Shown: piece after piece, positions 19,476 through 27,680 of the stretch
Position numbering within the stretch: the stretch's first letter is position 1
Layout: each line of letters begins with the position of its first letter
Origin: Cyanobacteria bacterium FACHB-DQ100
GTDB taxonomy: Bacteria; Cyanobacteriota; Cyanobacteriia; Leptolyngbyales; Leptolyngbyaceae
Direction: 5' to 3'
Assembly: GCA_014695195.1 (NCBI GenBank)
Contig: JACJNW010000019.1
Location: 1 to 64,000, forward strand
Length of the DNA stretch: 64,000 nt
Translations under genes and position numbers: made by a program
Notes under the pieces: model-generated
What the model saw: only the letters and a program-made list of their open reading frames with translations
What the model was told of the DNA's origin: nothing
The model's database searches: none

Positions 19476-21575
19476 TCAAACTACTTGGTAAGAAAAGCAA
19501 AACGTTGCCCAAACACTGACATCGAGCGCAAAAAGCTCAGAAGCGTTAATCCAGGAGGATGTGCCGCTTGCACAATGAAGATCTTGTAAAACTGCTTGTG
19601 CAACCTCAAGAAAGTTAGGCAAAGAGCGCACAAATCCTGTTCCTGAACCGAGTACTGCCTGCGCTTGCTGAAACGGAACGCGACTGCAAACTAGATAAAT
19701 TTCAGCGAGTCCAGAGGGAGCTTGAATAATCCAATCTGTAAGAGACTGCGGAACGATCGCGGTTTCGCTCGGTGCGATCGACGTTTGCGCCTGTCCATTC
19801 TGCATCGGATTTAACAGAATACCTGCTCCTTGGTGATCAAGCCCCAACACCAAAAAATGAATCGGACTCAACTCTCCATTTTCAATCCGTAGCCGAATCG
19901 GAGTTCCGACAGGAAGCGCAAGAACTTTTCCATCTGCAGGCACAACCGTTGCCGCAGACGATCGCTCGGTGTGTTGCGCTGCTACCTTAACATCGTTGAC
20001 CTCAAGCGATGCCCGCACTGCCAACTCAGAAACCGTAGAATTTGTGGTTAAGCTCAGCAGCTTCGCCCCTAAAAGCGTTTGCAGTCGTGGTGCAAGGCGG
20101 CGAACCGCTAACTTTATGGCTTCACCCGATTCACCCGATGTGCCTACGATCGCGTCCCGTCCTTGCGAAAATAAGCCATACCCCGCAGGTGGAATCGTGC
20201 CTTTCATCGCATCAGAAGTCAGCGCTGCCACTTGAGTCGTTTCCTCAACTTTGCTGAATAGATAGTCTGCCGCTTGTTCTCCCGCGATCGCGGCTGATAC
20301 TCTTGGCAATCCAGACAGCGCACTCACCGCATCCACCCGCTCAACCCGATTCAAAGCGGCATCGATTGCGATCGCTAATTTGACATCCTTGGCAAAGGTG
20401 CGGATTCTTTCTCGGACTCGTTGCCCAATCTGTAAATTTGCTGATTCGGTTAGCAATCGCGCTTTTGCAACCAATCCATTACGCTCAGCAATTTGTAACA
20501 GGGGACGATCGTCCGTTTCGACCCGCAGCACCGCACCCGGACTATACGCTTCTAACACTTGTGGCGGTAGTCCTCCCAGCCAGAGTTGCACTAGCTTATC
20601 ATCGATCTCCTTGATCACCCCATCTGCGGGTGGTTGAATCGCGGCAATGTGGAAAGGTTTAAGGGGACGATCGCGGTTTTTTTGCCCTATTAATATTGGC
20701 TGTTGCCTGCTATCCACCCGCTTCGCAATCAGTTCCGAAGCTTGTTGCAGGCTAATCCGCAAAGTGGTTTCGGATGTTGCTTGCCACAATTGTTGCGTCA
20801 GCGCATAAGTAAACAATCCTGCAGTAAACCCATTCCACAGCGATTCTGCTGTCAACTGCTGATCTGTTGCAGCCGAGAGAACGACTCCGGGCAGTTGTCC
20901 CGATCGCCATCTCACCCGCGCTTGAGTGCGATCGAGTCCGGTACTGGCAAGCAGCGTTTCTTGGAATTCCAGTTCTGCGGCGATCAGTTGAGAAGCTGGG
21001 TCACTGGGGCGCGATCGCAGCTTTAAGTTACCGCGCTGTGAATAGCCAGGATAAAGGTATCCTGCATCCAGAACCGTTGTGACTTGTGAAGTTGCAAGCG
21101 ATCGCAGCAATAACAATAAGGTGTCTTGAGAAAGCGCGTTGGCGATCGCGTCTTCTTTTGGATCATCTACCGTTAGCAAAACAGGCTGAATATCATCTGC
21201 GGTCGTACCCAGTTTTTGTAAGCTGCCAAATCCGCTAAAGTGAAACACAACCACATCATCGGGTTGCGCTTGTCGAGTCAAATGCTCTATGAAATGCGTT
21301 TCGATTTGCGATCGCGTGGCTTTCTGGTTTGTGAGAACCACGATATCACTGGGATGAAACCCAAAGCGATGAATTAACAGTTCCCTTTGCAATTCCAAAT
21401 CGGTTAAACAACCATTTAACGATGAATTGCGATATTGGTTAATCCCAACCAAGAGCGCGAGTTTGCGCGGCGTGGGCTGTGCCAAAACTCTAGCCGCACG
21501 ACCGAGTAAGAGTTGATCGACTCCCCAGGCTCCGCAAAAGATTCCGGCTGCTTGCAATAGCGATCGACGTTTCAT
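19476..21575 (-). CDS. Caspase-fold (orthocaspase-like) exported protein without the catalytic His-Cys pair
   Basis: The 699-residue protein starts with a twin-arginine-like signal (MKRRSLLQAAGIFCGAWG). A p20-like caspase domain follows (about 37-310): KLALLVGINQYRNSSLNGCL, DLELQRELL, then VVVFHFSGFGS and VTTVLDAGYLYPG. In active orthocaspases the second block is GHG and the third is DxCHSG. Here Phe116 replaces the His, and Gly172 stands where the Cys should be. The rest is a long repeat-poor region with an Ig-like C-terminal part (PVGTPIRLRIENG, SGLAEIYLVCSRVPF). A binding role rather than proteolysis is inferred. It is divergent from the 21754 gene. Confidence 0.85.
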   Translation of the reverse strand: MKRRSLLQAAGIFCGAWGVDQLLLGRAARVLAQPTPRKLALLVGINQYRNSSLNGCLTDLELQRELLIHRFGFHPSDIVVLTNQKATRSQIETHFIEHLTRQAQPDDVVVFHFSGFGSLQKLGTTADDIQPVLLTVDDPKEDAIANALSQDTLLLLLRSLATSQVTTVLDAGYLYPGYSQRGNLKLRSRPSDPASQLIAAELEFQETLLASTGLDRTQARVRWRSGQLPGVVLSAATDQQLTAESLWNGFTAGLFTYALTQQLWQATSETTLRISLQQASELIAKRVDSRQQPILIGQKNRDRPLKPFHIAAIQPPADGVIKEIDDKLVQLWLGGLPPQVLEAYSPGAVLRVETDDRPLLQIAERNGLVAKARLLTESANLQIGQRVRERIRTFAKDVKLAIAIDAALNRVERVDAVSALSGLPRVSAAIAGEQAADYLFSKVEETTQVAALTSDAMKGTIPPAGYGLFSQGRDAIVGTSGESGEAIKLAVRRLAPRLQTLLGAKLLSLTTNSTVSELAVRASLEVNDVKVAAQHTERSSAATVVPADGKVLALPVGTPIRLRIENGELSPIHFLVLGLDHQGAGILLNPMQNGQAQTSIAPSETAIVPQSLTDWIIQAPSGLAEIYLVCSRVPFQQAQAVLGSGTGFVRSLPNFLEVAQAVLQDLHCASGTSSWINASELFALDVSVWATFCFSYQVV

Positions 21576-21753
21576 GCCCTGATCCCGCGCCTCTCTTTTT
21601 CAGAGTAGCAGGTTGAGATTCTTCTCGGAACCCGCATCGATCTGGATCGCTTACGTTTTGCTTCGATCTTTTGCTGTACTGAGAATAAGCCGATACACTG
21701 CAAGGTCAGGTGTATCATGTAAGCCGTTTAATCGGTGTCAGGGAGAATCATCA

Positions 21754-23580
21754 ATGGGTTTACCTTTTGTTTTAGAGATTGCGATCGGATTGGTGTTTAC
21801 CTATCTAATTTTGAGTTTGTTGGCATCAGAGATACAAGAGCTAATCGCAACAGTGCTGCAATGGCGAGCCAAACACTTAAGAGACTCGATCGAGGTGCTG
21901 CTTGGAGGCGGCATTCATTCCCCAGAAGAACAGCGCGTTCGGGATTTAGTGGCCCAATTGTATGATGATCCTCTGCTCAAGAATGTCAATCAAGAAGCAA
22001 AAGGCGTAATGGCGCAAGGGTTTCGGAAAATTACTCGCGCCCTGGTTCCCGGAAATCGACCTGGAGCGTTTGGCAATCAAGCAACAGGCCCGTCCTACAT
22101 CGCCCCGGAGACTTTCGCAACTTCGCTGATCGAGCGTTTGGGTGTGAATTCAATGGTCGATAAGCTCTCAGCAGTGCGATTTGAGAAATTTGTCGATCGC
22201 ATTGCGGGGCATTATTGGGTGAATCAGTATGGAGAAGTGGAATTGCCCTCGGATGACACCTTTAAGGATGGCTGGGAGCGCGGCGCAATTCGAGAAATCG
22301 CTGCCAAGTCAAATCAACCGAGCCTGAGTGCCGATCAAAACTTCCGCTTGCTGGTTGAAGATTACGATCACATCCTCAAAGCTTATCAATCTGGACAAGC
22401 CGATCTCGAAACGAGCATTGCGCGACTCGGAGAAGGATTAGATGCTTACATCGCTGCTTGCTCCAACTTAGATCAAAGCTTTTCTGACACTAAGCTGTAT
22501 GTGCGGCGATTGCAGTCTTATAAATCAAGCCTATTTGGTCAAAACAACGATCGCGCCGTCCTCGCTGGCGGATTGAGACCGAGCATTGCCGAGATTGCAG
22601 AACTCGTCAATCAAGGTACCACGACGCATCAAGAAGTCGCTGCTGCTTACGATCGCATTGCCAATCAAGCTCGCCCGATCGAGGCTCAGGTGAATGCTTC
22701 ACTCCGGTCTCAGATCGAAGATTACCGCCTGGGGCTTGATCCGAATGCTCTGGATCAACCGACGAAATTTGAAGACTTAGACTATGACCTCCAGCAGATC
22801 TTTCTCTCAAATGCAGTGAAGGATCTCACCCCGGAAGAGCAGAAGATGTATACAGAGTATCAGTCTTATAAAAAGATTCGCGATGGACTGAGCCGTCTGC
22901 CGGATACAGTGAAGGAAAGTATGTCAATTTTGGCGCGACGGGCACAAACGCGGGTGCAGAGAACAGAAAACGAGATTAATCAGTTTCGCGATGAGGTTGC
23001 GACTTGGTTCGATCGATCGATGTCTCGCGCTTCTGGAGTGTATAAACGCAACGCAAAAGGGGTCGCGCTTATACTCGGTCTTGCCCTAGCGACGACGACA
23101 AATTCTGATACATTTCATATCTCCAGTCGCTTAGCAGGTGATGACAGTCTACGACGCGTCATTACGAATCGTGCTGCTCAAGTGACAACTCAGAACGCTC
23201 AAAATCCGGTGATTACTCAAGCACAGCTTAATGAGCTAAAAGCCGCAACTGATCAAGCGCTGCAAGACATTCCGTTTCCGATCGGCTGGAGTCCAGCTAA
23301 TCTAACGCGGCAACTGGGCTGTCAGACCGTTTCTGGAACTGCCGCAGCCTGGAATGATGTTTATAACCGTTGTTTCACGTCCCAGCAATCTGTTGCTGCT
23401 TCAAATCCGCTGAACCTCCTGCTGGGTCTGCTGCAAATGATTGCAGGCTGGGCAGTGAGCGGACTTGCGATCGCGATGGGTGCGCCGTTTTGGTTTGATT
23501 TACTCGGTAAGTTGGTGAATGTTCGCAATTCGGGTGGCAAACCAAAACGTACCGCTGAAGAAGAACAGAGAACGAATTAG
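21754..23580 (+). CDS. Large membrane-anchored protein of unknown function
   Basis: The 608-residue protein begins MGLPFVLEIAIGLVFTYLIL, a membrane helix, followed at once by SEIQELIATVLQWRAKHLRD. A long soluble helical region (about 60-430) follows. Two or three further hydrophobic segments lie near 436-452 and 552-585, ending in GAPFWFDLLGKLVNVRNSGG. I recall similar head and tail motifs in uncharacterised proteins of many bacteria; no function is established. A GGGAGAA Shine-Dalgarno precedes the ATG at 21754, which is preferred to a start at 21613 because it places the membrane helix at the N-terminus. Confidence 0.75.
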   Translation: MGLPFVLEIAIGLVFTYLILSLLASEIQELIATVLQWRAKHLRDSIEVLLGGGIHSPEEQRVRDLVAQLYDDPLLKNVNQEAKGVMAQGFRKITRALVPGNRPGAFGNQATGPSYIAPETFATSLIERLGVNSMVDKLSAVRFEKFVDRIAGHYWVNQYGEVELPSDDTFKDGWERGAIREIAAKSNQPSLSADQNFRLLVEDYDHILKAYQSGQADLETSIARLGEGLDAYIAACSNLDQSFSDTKLYVRRLQSYKSSLFGQNNDRAVLAGGLRPSIAEIAELVNQGTTTHQEVAAAYDRIANQARPIEAQVNASLRSQIEDYRLGLDPNALDQPTKFEDLDYDLQQIFLSNAVKDLTPEEQKMYTEYQSYKKIRDGLSRLPDTVKESMSILARRAQTRVQRTENEINQFRDEVATWFDRSMSRASGVYKRNAKGVALILGLALATTTNSDTFHISSRLAGDDSLRRVITNRAAQVTTQNAQNPVITQAQLNELKAATDQALQDIPFPIGWSPANLTRQLGCQTVSGTAAAWNDVYNRCFTSQQSVAASNPLNLLLGLLQMIAGWAVSGLAIAMGAPFWFDLLGKLVNVRNSGGKPKRTAEEEQRTN

Positions 23581-23599
23581 GGCTGAACAAATTAGGGTT

Positions 23600-23760
23600 G
23601 ATACCGAATCAATTTGTTGATGCGACAGATCCTTCGCCCCCTAAATCCCCCATACTGGGGGACTTTGAGAATCCGAAACAGATTTGGCTTGAAGTCCCCC
23701 ACGAGTGGGGGATTTAGGGGGCTTCCAAGATCTGTCGCACTCAAAAATCAATTTGGTATG
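23600..23760. repeat. Palindromic MITE-like element with CCCCCTAAATCCCCC arms
   Basis: The outer arms GATACCGAATCAATTT (from 23600) and AAATCAATTTGGTATG (to 23760) are imperfect inverted copies, as are TGCGACAGATC (23621-23631) and GATCTGTCGCA. Inside, GCCCCCTAAATCCCCC and GGGGGATTTAGGGGGC form a strong hairpin containing smaller ones (CCCCCATACTGGGGG, CCCCCACGAGTGGGGG). It carries no gene and is about 160 bases long. A related copy lies at 27499-27604. Confidence 0.85.
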
Positions 23761-23832
23761 AACTGCGATCGTAGGAGCGACACGATCGCAGTTCAAAAAA
23801 AAACACTGAGTAAGTTTCTTTGCTCTGCTTGA

Positions 23833-25182
23833 TCACAGGATCATTTTTTCCATTGCAATTTGCAAATCTTGAGTTAAATCAGCAACCGCTTGTTTAGCTG
23901 CACGACGACTGCTTTGATAAACAGCAGCCCGATCGCTAACTGAAATCGGCTCGCCAATAGTCATTAAAACCGATTGTTTCCCTAACCTGGGTCGCTTAAA
24001 CGCATTGCCGCCTTTAATCCGCGTAATCATATCCCACAACAGCAGCGTGGTTTCGGCAAAGCGATCGAGCGACGGTTTTTCCAGCACATATTTTCCGGTC
24101 ACAGCAACAAAACTTTCAACCAGTCGCATATGCCAAATTCTTAAGCTCGCTTCTTCAGCAACGCGATCGGCAAGTCCGCGATCGACCGGAGGAATTTCGC
24201 CCAGTTTGAGATCTTCGCGGAAGATGAGATCCCAAGCTGCCTGCTCTAGCCGACGACAGCGATCGATCACATTGCCTTTTGTTTGCAAGTTAAAATACTG
24301 TTCTGCCACCGTCAAAGCGGCATCGAGTAAAATCTCAAGCCGGAGTGCCAGTCTTGCATTCGGTTCAGCGTTTTCAACGGAGGGTAAATCCTGGTGATAA
24401 AACCTTCTGTAGAATGATTCCATGACCGTTAGCATATGTTCTGAGATCGCGTACAATCTCGCATAACGATCTGAGGTATTCGGCTTAATTCCTGTGTCTG
24501 CTTCTAGCGATTTCAAAAGCTGATCTACAGGTTTCCAATCTTGTTTCACATAGTGGTATTGAATTCCAATTGGAACAATCACAACTTGTTCTGAGCGATC
24601 GGCTTTCTGCAAGTCCTCAACGCACCAAAAAGCCATTTGCGCGATACCGGGTTCGAGCGGGCTAACAATCTCGTTATGTCCGTTGGTTGCGCCTTCTGGG
24701 GCTGCCATTAGCGGGAATTGTCCATTTGTTAAGAGATCGCGGGCGGATTTTAATCCGACACGATCGAGCTTGCCCCGATGAATAGGAGTGCCGCCGAGTT
24801 TAGAGTACATCCAGCCGATGTGAGCACCCGCCCACAAAGGAATGCCGCGATCGTACATAAAGTGGGCGTGAGTGGGAGATTGGAGCCGAATTCCTGTTTG
24901 GCGTGCCGTTCGCGGTAAAAGATAGTGAACCAGATACATCAAGCAAAACGGATCGTCTGCACTGGGATGCCGAAACGCCAGCAATAGCCGGATCTTTCCA
25001 GCTTGGAATTGCTGATACAGTTCTGCAAGCTGTTCGACGTTCACCGCATCGATTTTGGCGATCGAGGTTTTGCGACGCATCCACACTGGAAGGATCAATC
25101 GTGCCACGCGCAGGATGTTGCGATCGAGGTCAGGCGGGATGAATTCTAAAGGTGGCTGGACGAATTGACGCGGGTGCGGCAC
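23833..25182 (-). CDS. PlsC-like glycerophosphate acyltransferase family protein
   Basis: The 449-residue protein has the acyltransferase block HX4D in FRHPSADDP (His72 to Asp77). The substrate-binding motif APEGATNGHNE lies near residue 160, followed by a hydrophobic strand VVIVPIGIQYHY. Such enzymes transfer acyl chains to lysophosphatidate or related acceptors at the membrane. The C-terminal 230 residues are helical and have no named domain. This longer architecture is typical of a cyanobacterial variant rather than canonical PlsC (about 220-250 residues), so the substrate is uncertain. Confidence 0.82.
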   Translation of the reverse strand: MPHPRQFVQPPLEFIPPDLDRNILRVARLILPVWMRRKTSIAKIDAVNVEQLAELYQQFQAGKIRLLLAFRHPSADDPFCLMYLVHYLLPRTARQTGIRLQSPTHAHFMYDRGIPLWAGAHIGWMYSKLGGTPIHRGKLDRVGLKSARDLLTNGQFPLMAAPEGATNGHNEIVSPLEPGIAQMAFWCVEDLQKADRSEQVVIVPIGIQYHYVKQDWKPVDQLLKSLEADTGIKPNTSDRYARLYAISEHMLTVMESFYRRFYHQDLPSVENAEPNARLALRLEILLDAALTVAEQYFNLQTKGNVIDRCRRLEQAAWDLIFREDLKLGEIPPVDRGLADRVAEEASLRIWHMRLVESFVAVTGKYVLEKPSLDRFAETTLLLWDMITRIKGGNAFKRPRLGKQSVLMTIGEPISVSDRAAVYQSSRRAAKQAVADLTQDLQIAMEKMIL

Positions 25183-25286
25183 GATCGGAAGCTCCTACAA
25201 AAACAAGATATAAACACAAGCGATGCTTGTATCTTAGAGGCGGTTTTTTCAGTTGATCACACTCGCGTTACAGATTGAAAAGCGGC

Positions 25287-26567
25287 TCAAAAAATGAAAT
25301 TCAACTTCAATTTCCATCCGGTTTCAGTGCGGATCAATTCGATTTGACGAATAAATTCGCGAAAGTAAAATCGGCGTTCTGCCTCGGATAGATCCAGCCA
25401 AAATTGCGGAATCGAAACCGTTTGCGCGATCGCCTTCAAATTCACGGGCGGTAGCTGAGACACTTTATTTTGTAGTTCCGCAATCTCGCTCCGAAGTTTG
25501 TACGATCGCAGTTCTGCGGTTTCCGCATCTAGAATTCCGGTTTCAGTCAGTGATGGGATTTGATTTAAGATGGCTTGCTTTTGCCCGATCACGCCTTGAA
25601 TGTTCGATTTAATTGCATCAATATCTGGGGTTCCCATTTCTGAAACTGCGCGGGGTAAGTCTTCACAAATCCGATCGATCGTGCATTGCAAAATTTCTTC
25701 GTAGGCAATTCCTTTACATTGTTTAGGACATTGCATCGGGCGTAGATATAAATATTCTTTTTTGCCTTTTTTGTGCGATGTCACTCGCGTTACGGTCATG
25801 CCAGATTGACAATCGCCACAGGTGACAAGCCCCGCCAGCGATCGAGGAGCGCTGGCAGTTCGAGCAGGCAATCGGCGGTTGCGTCGGAGTAAGCGATCGA
25901 TTTGGGCGGCTTCGTCGCGCGACAAAATTGCGGGATGCGTATCGGGAATCGTTTCACCGGTTTGGTATTCTAAATCGCCTCGATACACCGGATTGGTGAG
26001 CCAGCGCTGCCCCGTGGAGACGGAAATTTTTTTGGCGTATTTCTTTTCTAAAAATCGAACTGCACCCCGTAAAGAACCATACAGCAAGAAATGATCAAAG
26101 AATTCTTTAACCACAGGAGCAGTGGCGCGATCGAGAATATATCGGTTGCGACTGCGCCGATATCCGTAAGGGGCTTTTCCGGGTGGCGCAAGGGTTTTGA
26201 TGCGGTTACGGGCATGACCTTGGCGGATTCTTCGGCTTTTCTGATTGTGTTGTAGCTCCTGTAATTGTTGTAATGTCGCCGCTGATAACTCGTCTGATTC
26301 AACAGAAATCACTTCAACATTAAGGGATTCGAGTTGAGTTAACCGATCGCGAATCTCTGCAATCGAACTTCCCAGATCTTCAAGTCGTCGAATCAGTAAT
26401 TGCACCGTTTCAGTTTCGCAATCCCGAAGCAGTTGATTGAATTGAGCGCGATCGACCGTCTCACCCGCAAAATCCTGATAGATCTGATCAATCTTCTGTT
26501 CCCACAGCGTTGTATTTGGCGTTTCTTCCAGTAGAGGATCGCTGTAGAGATAGGCAATCACTTTCAT
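25287..26567 (-). CDS. Large serine recombinase family protein (XisF-like)
   Basis: The 426-residue protein has an N-terminal resolvase-like domain with a candidate nucleophile Ser9 in VIAYLYSDPLLEE and the block QLLIRRLEDLGSSIAEIRDR. A recombinase domain follows (KAPYGYRRSRNRYILDRATA, WLTNPVYRGDLEYQ). A zinc-ribbon-like Cys set (VTCGDCQSG, QCPKQCKG) and a C-terminal coiled coil (about 300-380) complete it. This is the layout of phage and element excision integrases, including Nostoc XisF. No attachment sites or cargo were seen, so its target is elsewhere or lost. The VOC gene precedes it on the same strand, 8 bases upstream. Confidence 0.85.
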   Translation of the reverse strand: MKVIAYLYSDPLLEETPNTTLWEQKIDQIYQDFAGETVDRAQFNQLLRDCETETVQLLIRRLEDLGSSIAEIRDRLTQLESLNVEVISVESDELSAATLQQLQELQHNQKSRRIRQGHARNRIKTLAPPGKAPYGYRRSRNRYILDRATAPVVKEFFDHFLLYGSLRGAVRFLEKKYAKKISVSTGQRWLTNPVYRGDLEYQTGETIPDTHPAILSRDEAAQIDRLLRRNRRLPARTASAPRSLAGLVTCGDCQSGMTVTRVTSHKKGKKEYLYLRPMQCPKQCKGIAYEEILQCTIDRICEDLPRAVSEMGTPDIDAIKSNIQGVIGQKQAILNQIPSLTETGILDAETAELRSYKLRSEIAELQNKVSQLPPVNLKAIAQTVSIPQFWLDLSEAERRFYFREFIRQIELIRTETGWKLKLNFIF

Positions 26568-26575
26568 GTTAGAGA

Positions 26576-26941
26576 TTATGCTTCTCCCAGTTCAACAATA
26601 TTGTGATCAGGATCTTTGACAAACAATGCAGCCCGACCCGATGCGCTCATTTGAAATTCGCAATGATGAGCAATTAACTGCTGTTTCGCGGCTTCCAAAT
26701 TTGCCACCGAGAATGCTAAGTGCCGATTTCTTCCCCACTTTTCAGCATTCAAAACTTCCGTCGCCCGGCTCGAATCTGCAATCAGATGAATCTGAAACGA
26801 TCCAATTTCGTACCAAGCCCCCGGAAACTTCAAGACGCGCTCAACCTTTTGCAACCCCAACACCGTGCCATAGAAATGCTCGGATTTCTCTAAGTCAGAA
26901 ACAACGATCGCAGCGTGTAGAAATTGCGTCAATTGAATCAT
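26576..26941 (-). CDS. VOC / glyoxalase family protein
   Basis: The 121-residue single-domain protein has the vicinal oxygen chelate fold. The N-terminal block LHAAIVVSDLEKSEHFYGTV has the first metal-ligand His, and the C-terminal block FVKDPDHNIVELGE has the last Glu. The middle WYEIGSFQIHLIAD gives a further His. Substrates vary in this family (glyoxalase I, dioxygenases, resistance proteins), so no reaction is claimed. Its start overlaps the stop of the upstream secreted-protein gene by four bases (ATGA), suggesting coupling. Confidence 0.85.
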   Translation of the reverse strand: MIQLTQFLHAAIVVSDLEKSEHFYGTVLGLQKVERVLKFPGAWYEIGSFQIHLIADSSRATEVLNAEKWGRNRHLAFSVANLEAAKQQLIAHHCEFQMSASGRAALFVKDPDHNIVELGEA

Positions 26942-27396
26942 TGCGCTCGGTTGAAGTAAGGGGGATTATTATACGGATTATAGGGCGCGGGTTCCGATTT
27001 AGCAGACGGTTGCTCTGCTGTCTTAAAAATATTGACAAATAGAATATTGCGGGCGCGATCGACGCAGCCAATAATGTCAGGATTTCTTGTGCCTGTCGGC
27101 AACTGAAAATAATTTGAGCGACCCGGCTGCGGAAAATCATCGCGGCTGCTCGTTCCTCCCGGACGCGGAAAATCAAAGCCATCTCCGGGTAAGGCTCCAG
27201 CGCGGCGAATCTCCGAGCCACAAAGGTTGGAACGGTCTCCCGCTTTTCTCACCCGAATCACAATTTGGCTGTCGGTTGAGGACTGGCTGAATTGTTCAAT
27301 TAATAAATTCTGAGGAATGCCATATTCCTGTGCTTTAACAGCAGCGGGAATCAGCGCCGCAGTCGTCATCAGTAGAACCATTAGTTTACGTTTCAT
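26938..27396 (-). CDS. Secreted hypothetical protein
   Basis: The 152-residue protein has a clear signal peptide (about 1-22, KLMVLLMTTAALIPAAVKAQ). The mature part has two Cys (NLCGSEIRR and IIGCVDRARN) that may form a disulphide. A Gly/Pro-rich middle (DGFDFPRPGG) and a Pro/Asn/Tyr-rich tail follow. No family is recognised. It is the first gene of a run with the VOC gene and the serine recombinase gene on the minus strand. Confidence 0.65.
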   Translation of the reverse strand: MKRKLMVLLMTTAALIPAAVKAQEYGIPQNLLIEQFSQSSTDSQIVIRVRKAGDRSNLCGSEIRRAGALPGDGFDFPRPGGTSSRDDFPQPGRSNYFQLPTGTRNPDIIGCVDRARNILFVNIFKTAEQPSAKSEPAPYNPYNNPPYFNRAQ

Positions 27397-27498
27397 AACG
27401 GAATCCTTTTAGAAATTAAATGAAGCGGATTAAGGCGATCGATCTGAGTTAAAAGATCTAGTAATCGTGGATTTTCGCTGCGATTGGGTCGGCTTTTT

Positions 27499-27604
27499 GC
27501 CCCCTAAATCCCCCACGAGTGAGGGACTAAGAGAAGAGGAATTCCCCCGACTTGAAGAGACCTTCTAATCTTCAAAGTCCCCCAGAATGGGGGATTTAGG
27601 GGGC
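27499..27604. repeat. Second copy of the CCCCCTAAATCCCCC palindromic repeat
   Basis: GCCCCCTAAATCCCCC (27499-27514) and GGGGGATTTAGGGGGC (27589-27604) are perfect inverted 16-mers. Inside are the hairpin arms CCCCCAGAATGGGGG and a degenerate CCCCACGAGTGAGGG. It lies between divergent genes and lacks the outer GCGACAGATC arms of the 23600 copy, so it is a truncated or different subtype. Confidence 0.85.
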
Positions 27605-27680
27605 TAACCCGAATCCACAAACGCAGCGATCGCTCTCACATCAGTTCAGTAGGAATTACTTCAGCGAGTTATGCAGGCTT

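Noticed and set aside
25287-26567. Complete excisable element around the XisF-like gene
   Set aside because: I looked for direct repeats and interrupted genes in 23-28 kb and found only the palindromic repeats, which do not flank it as matching att sites.
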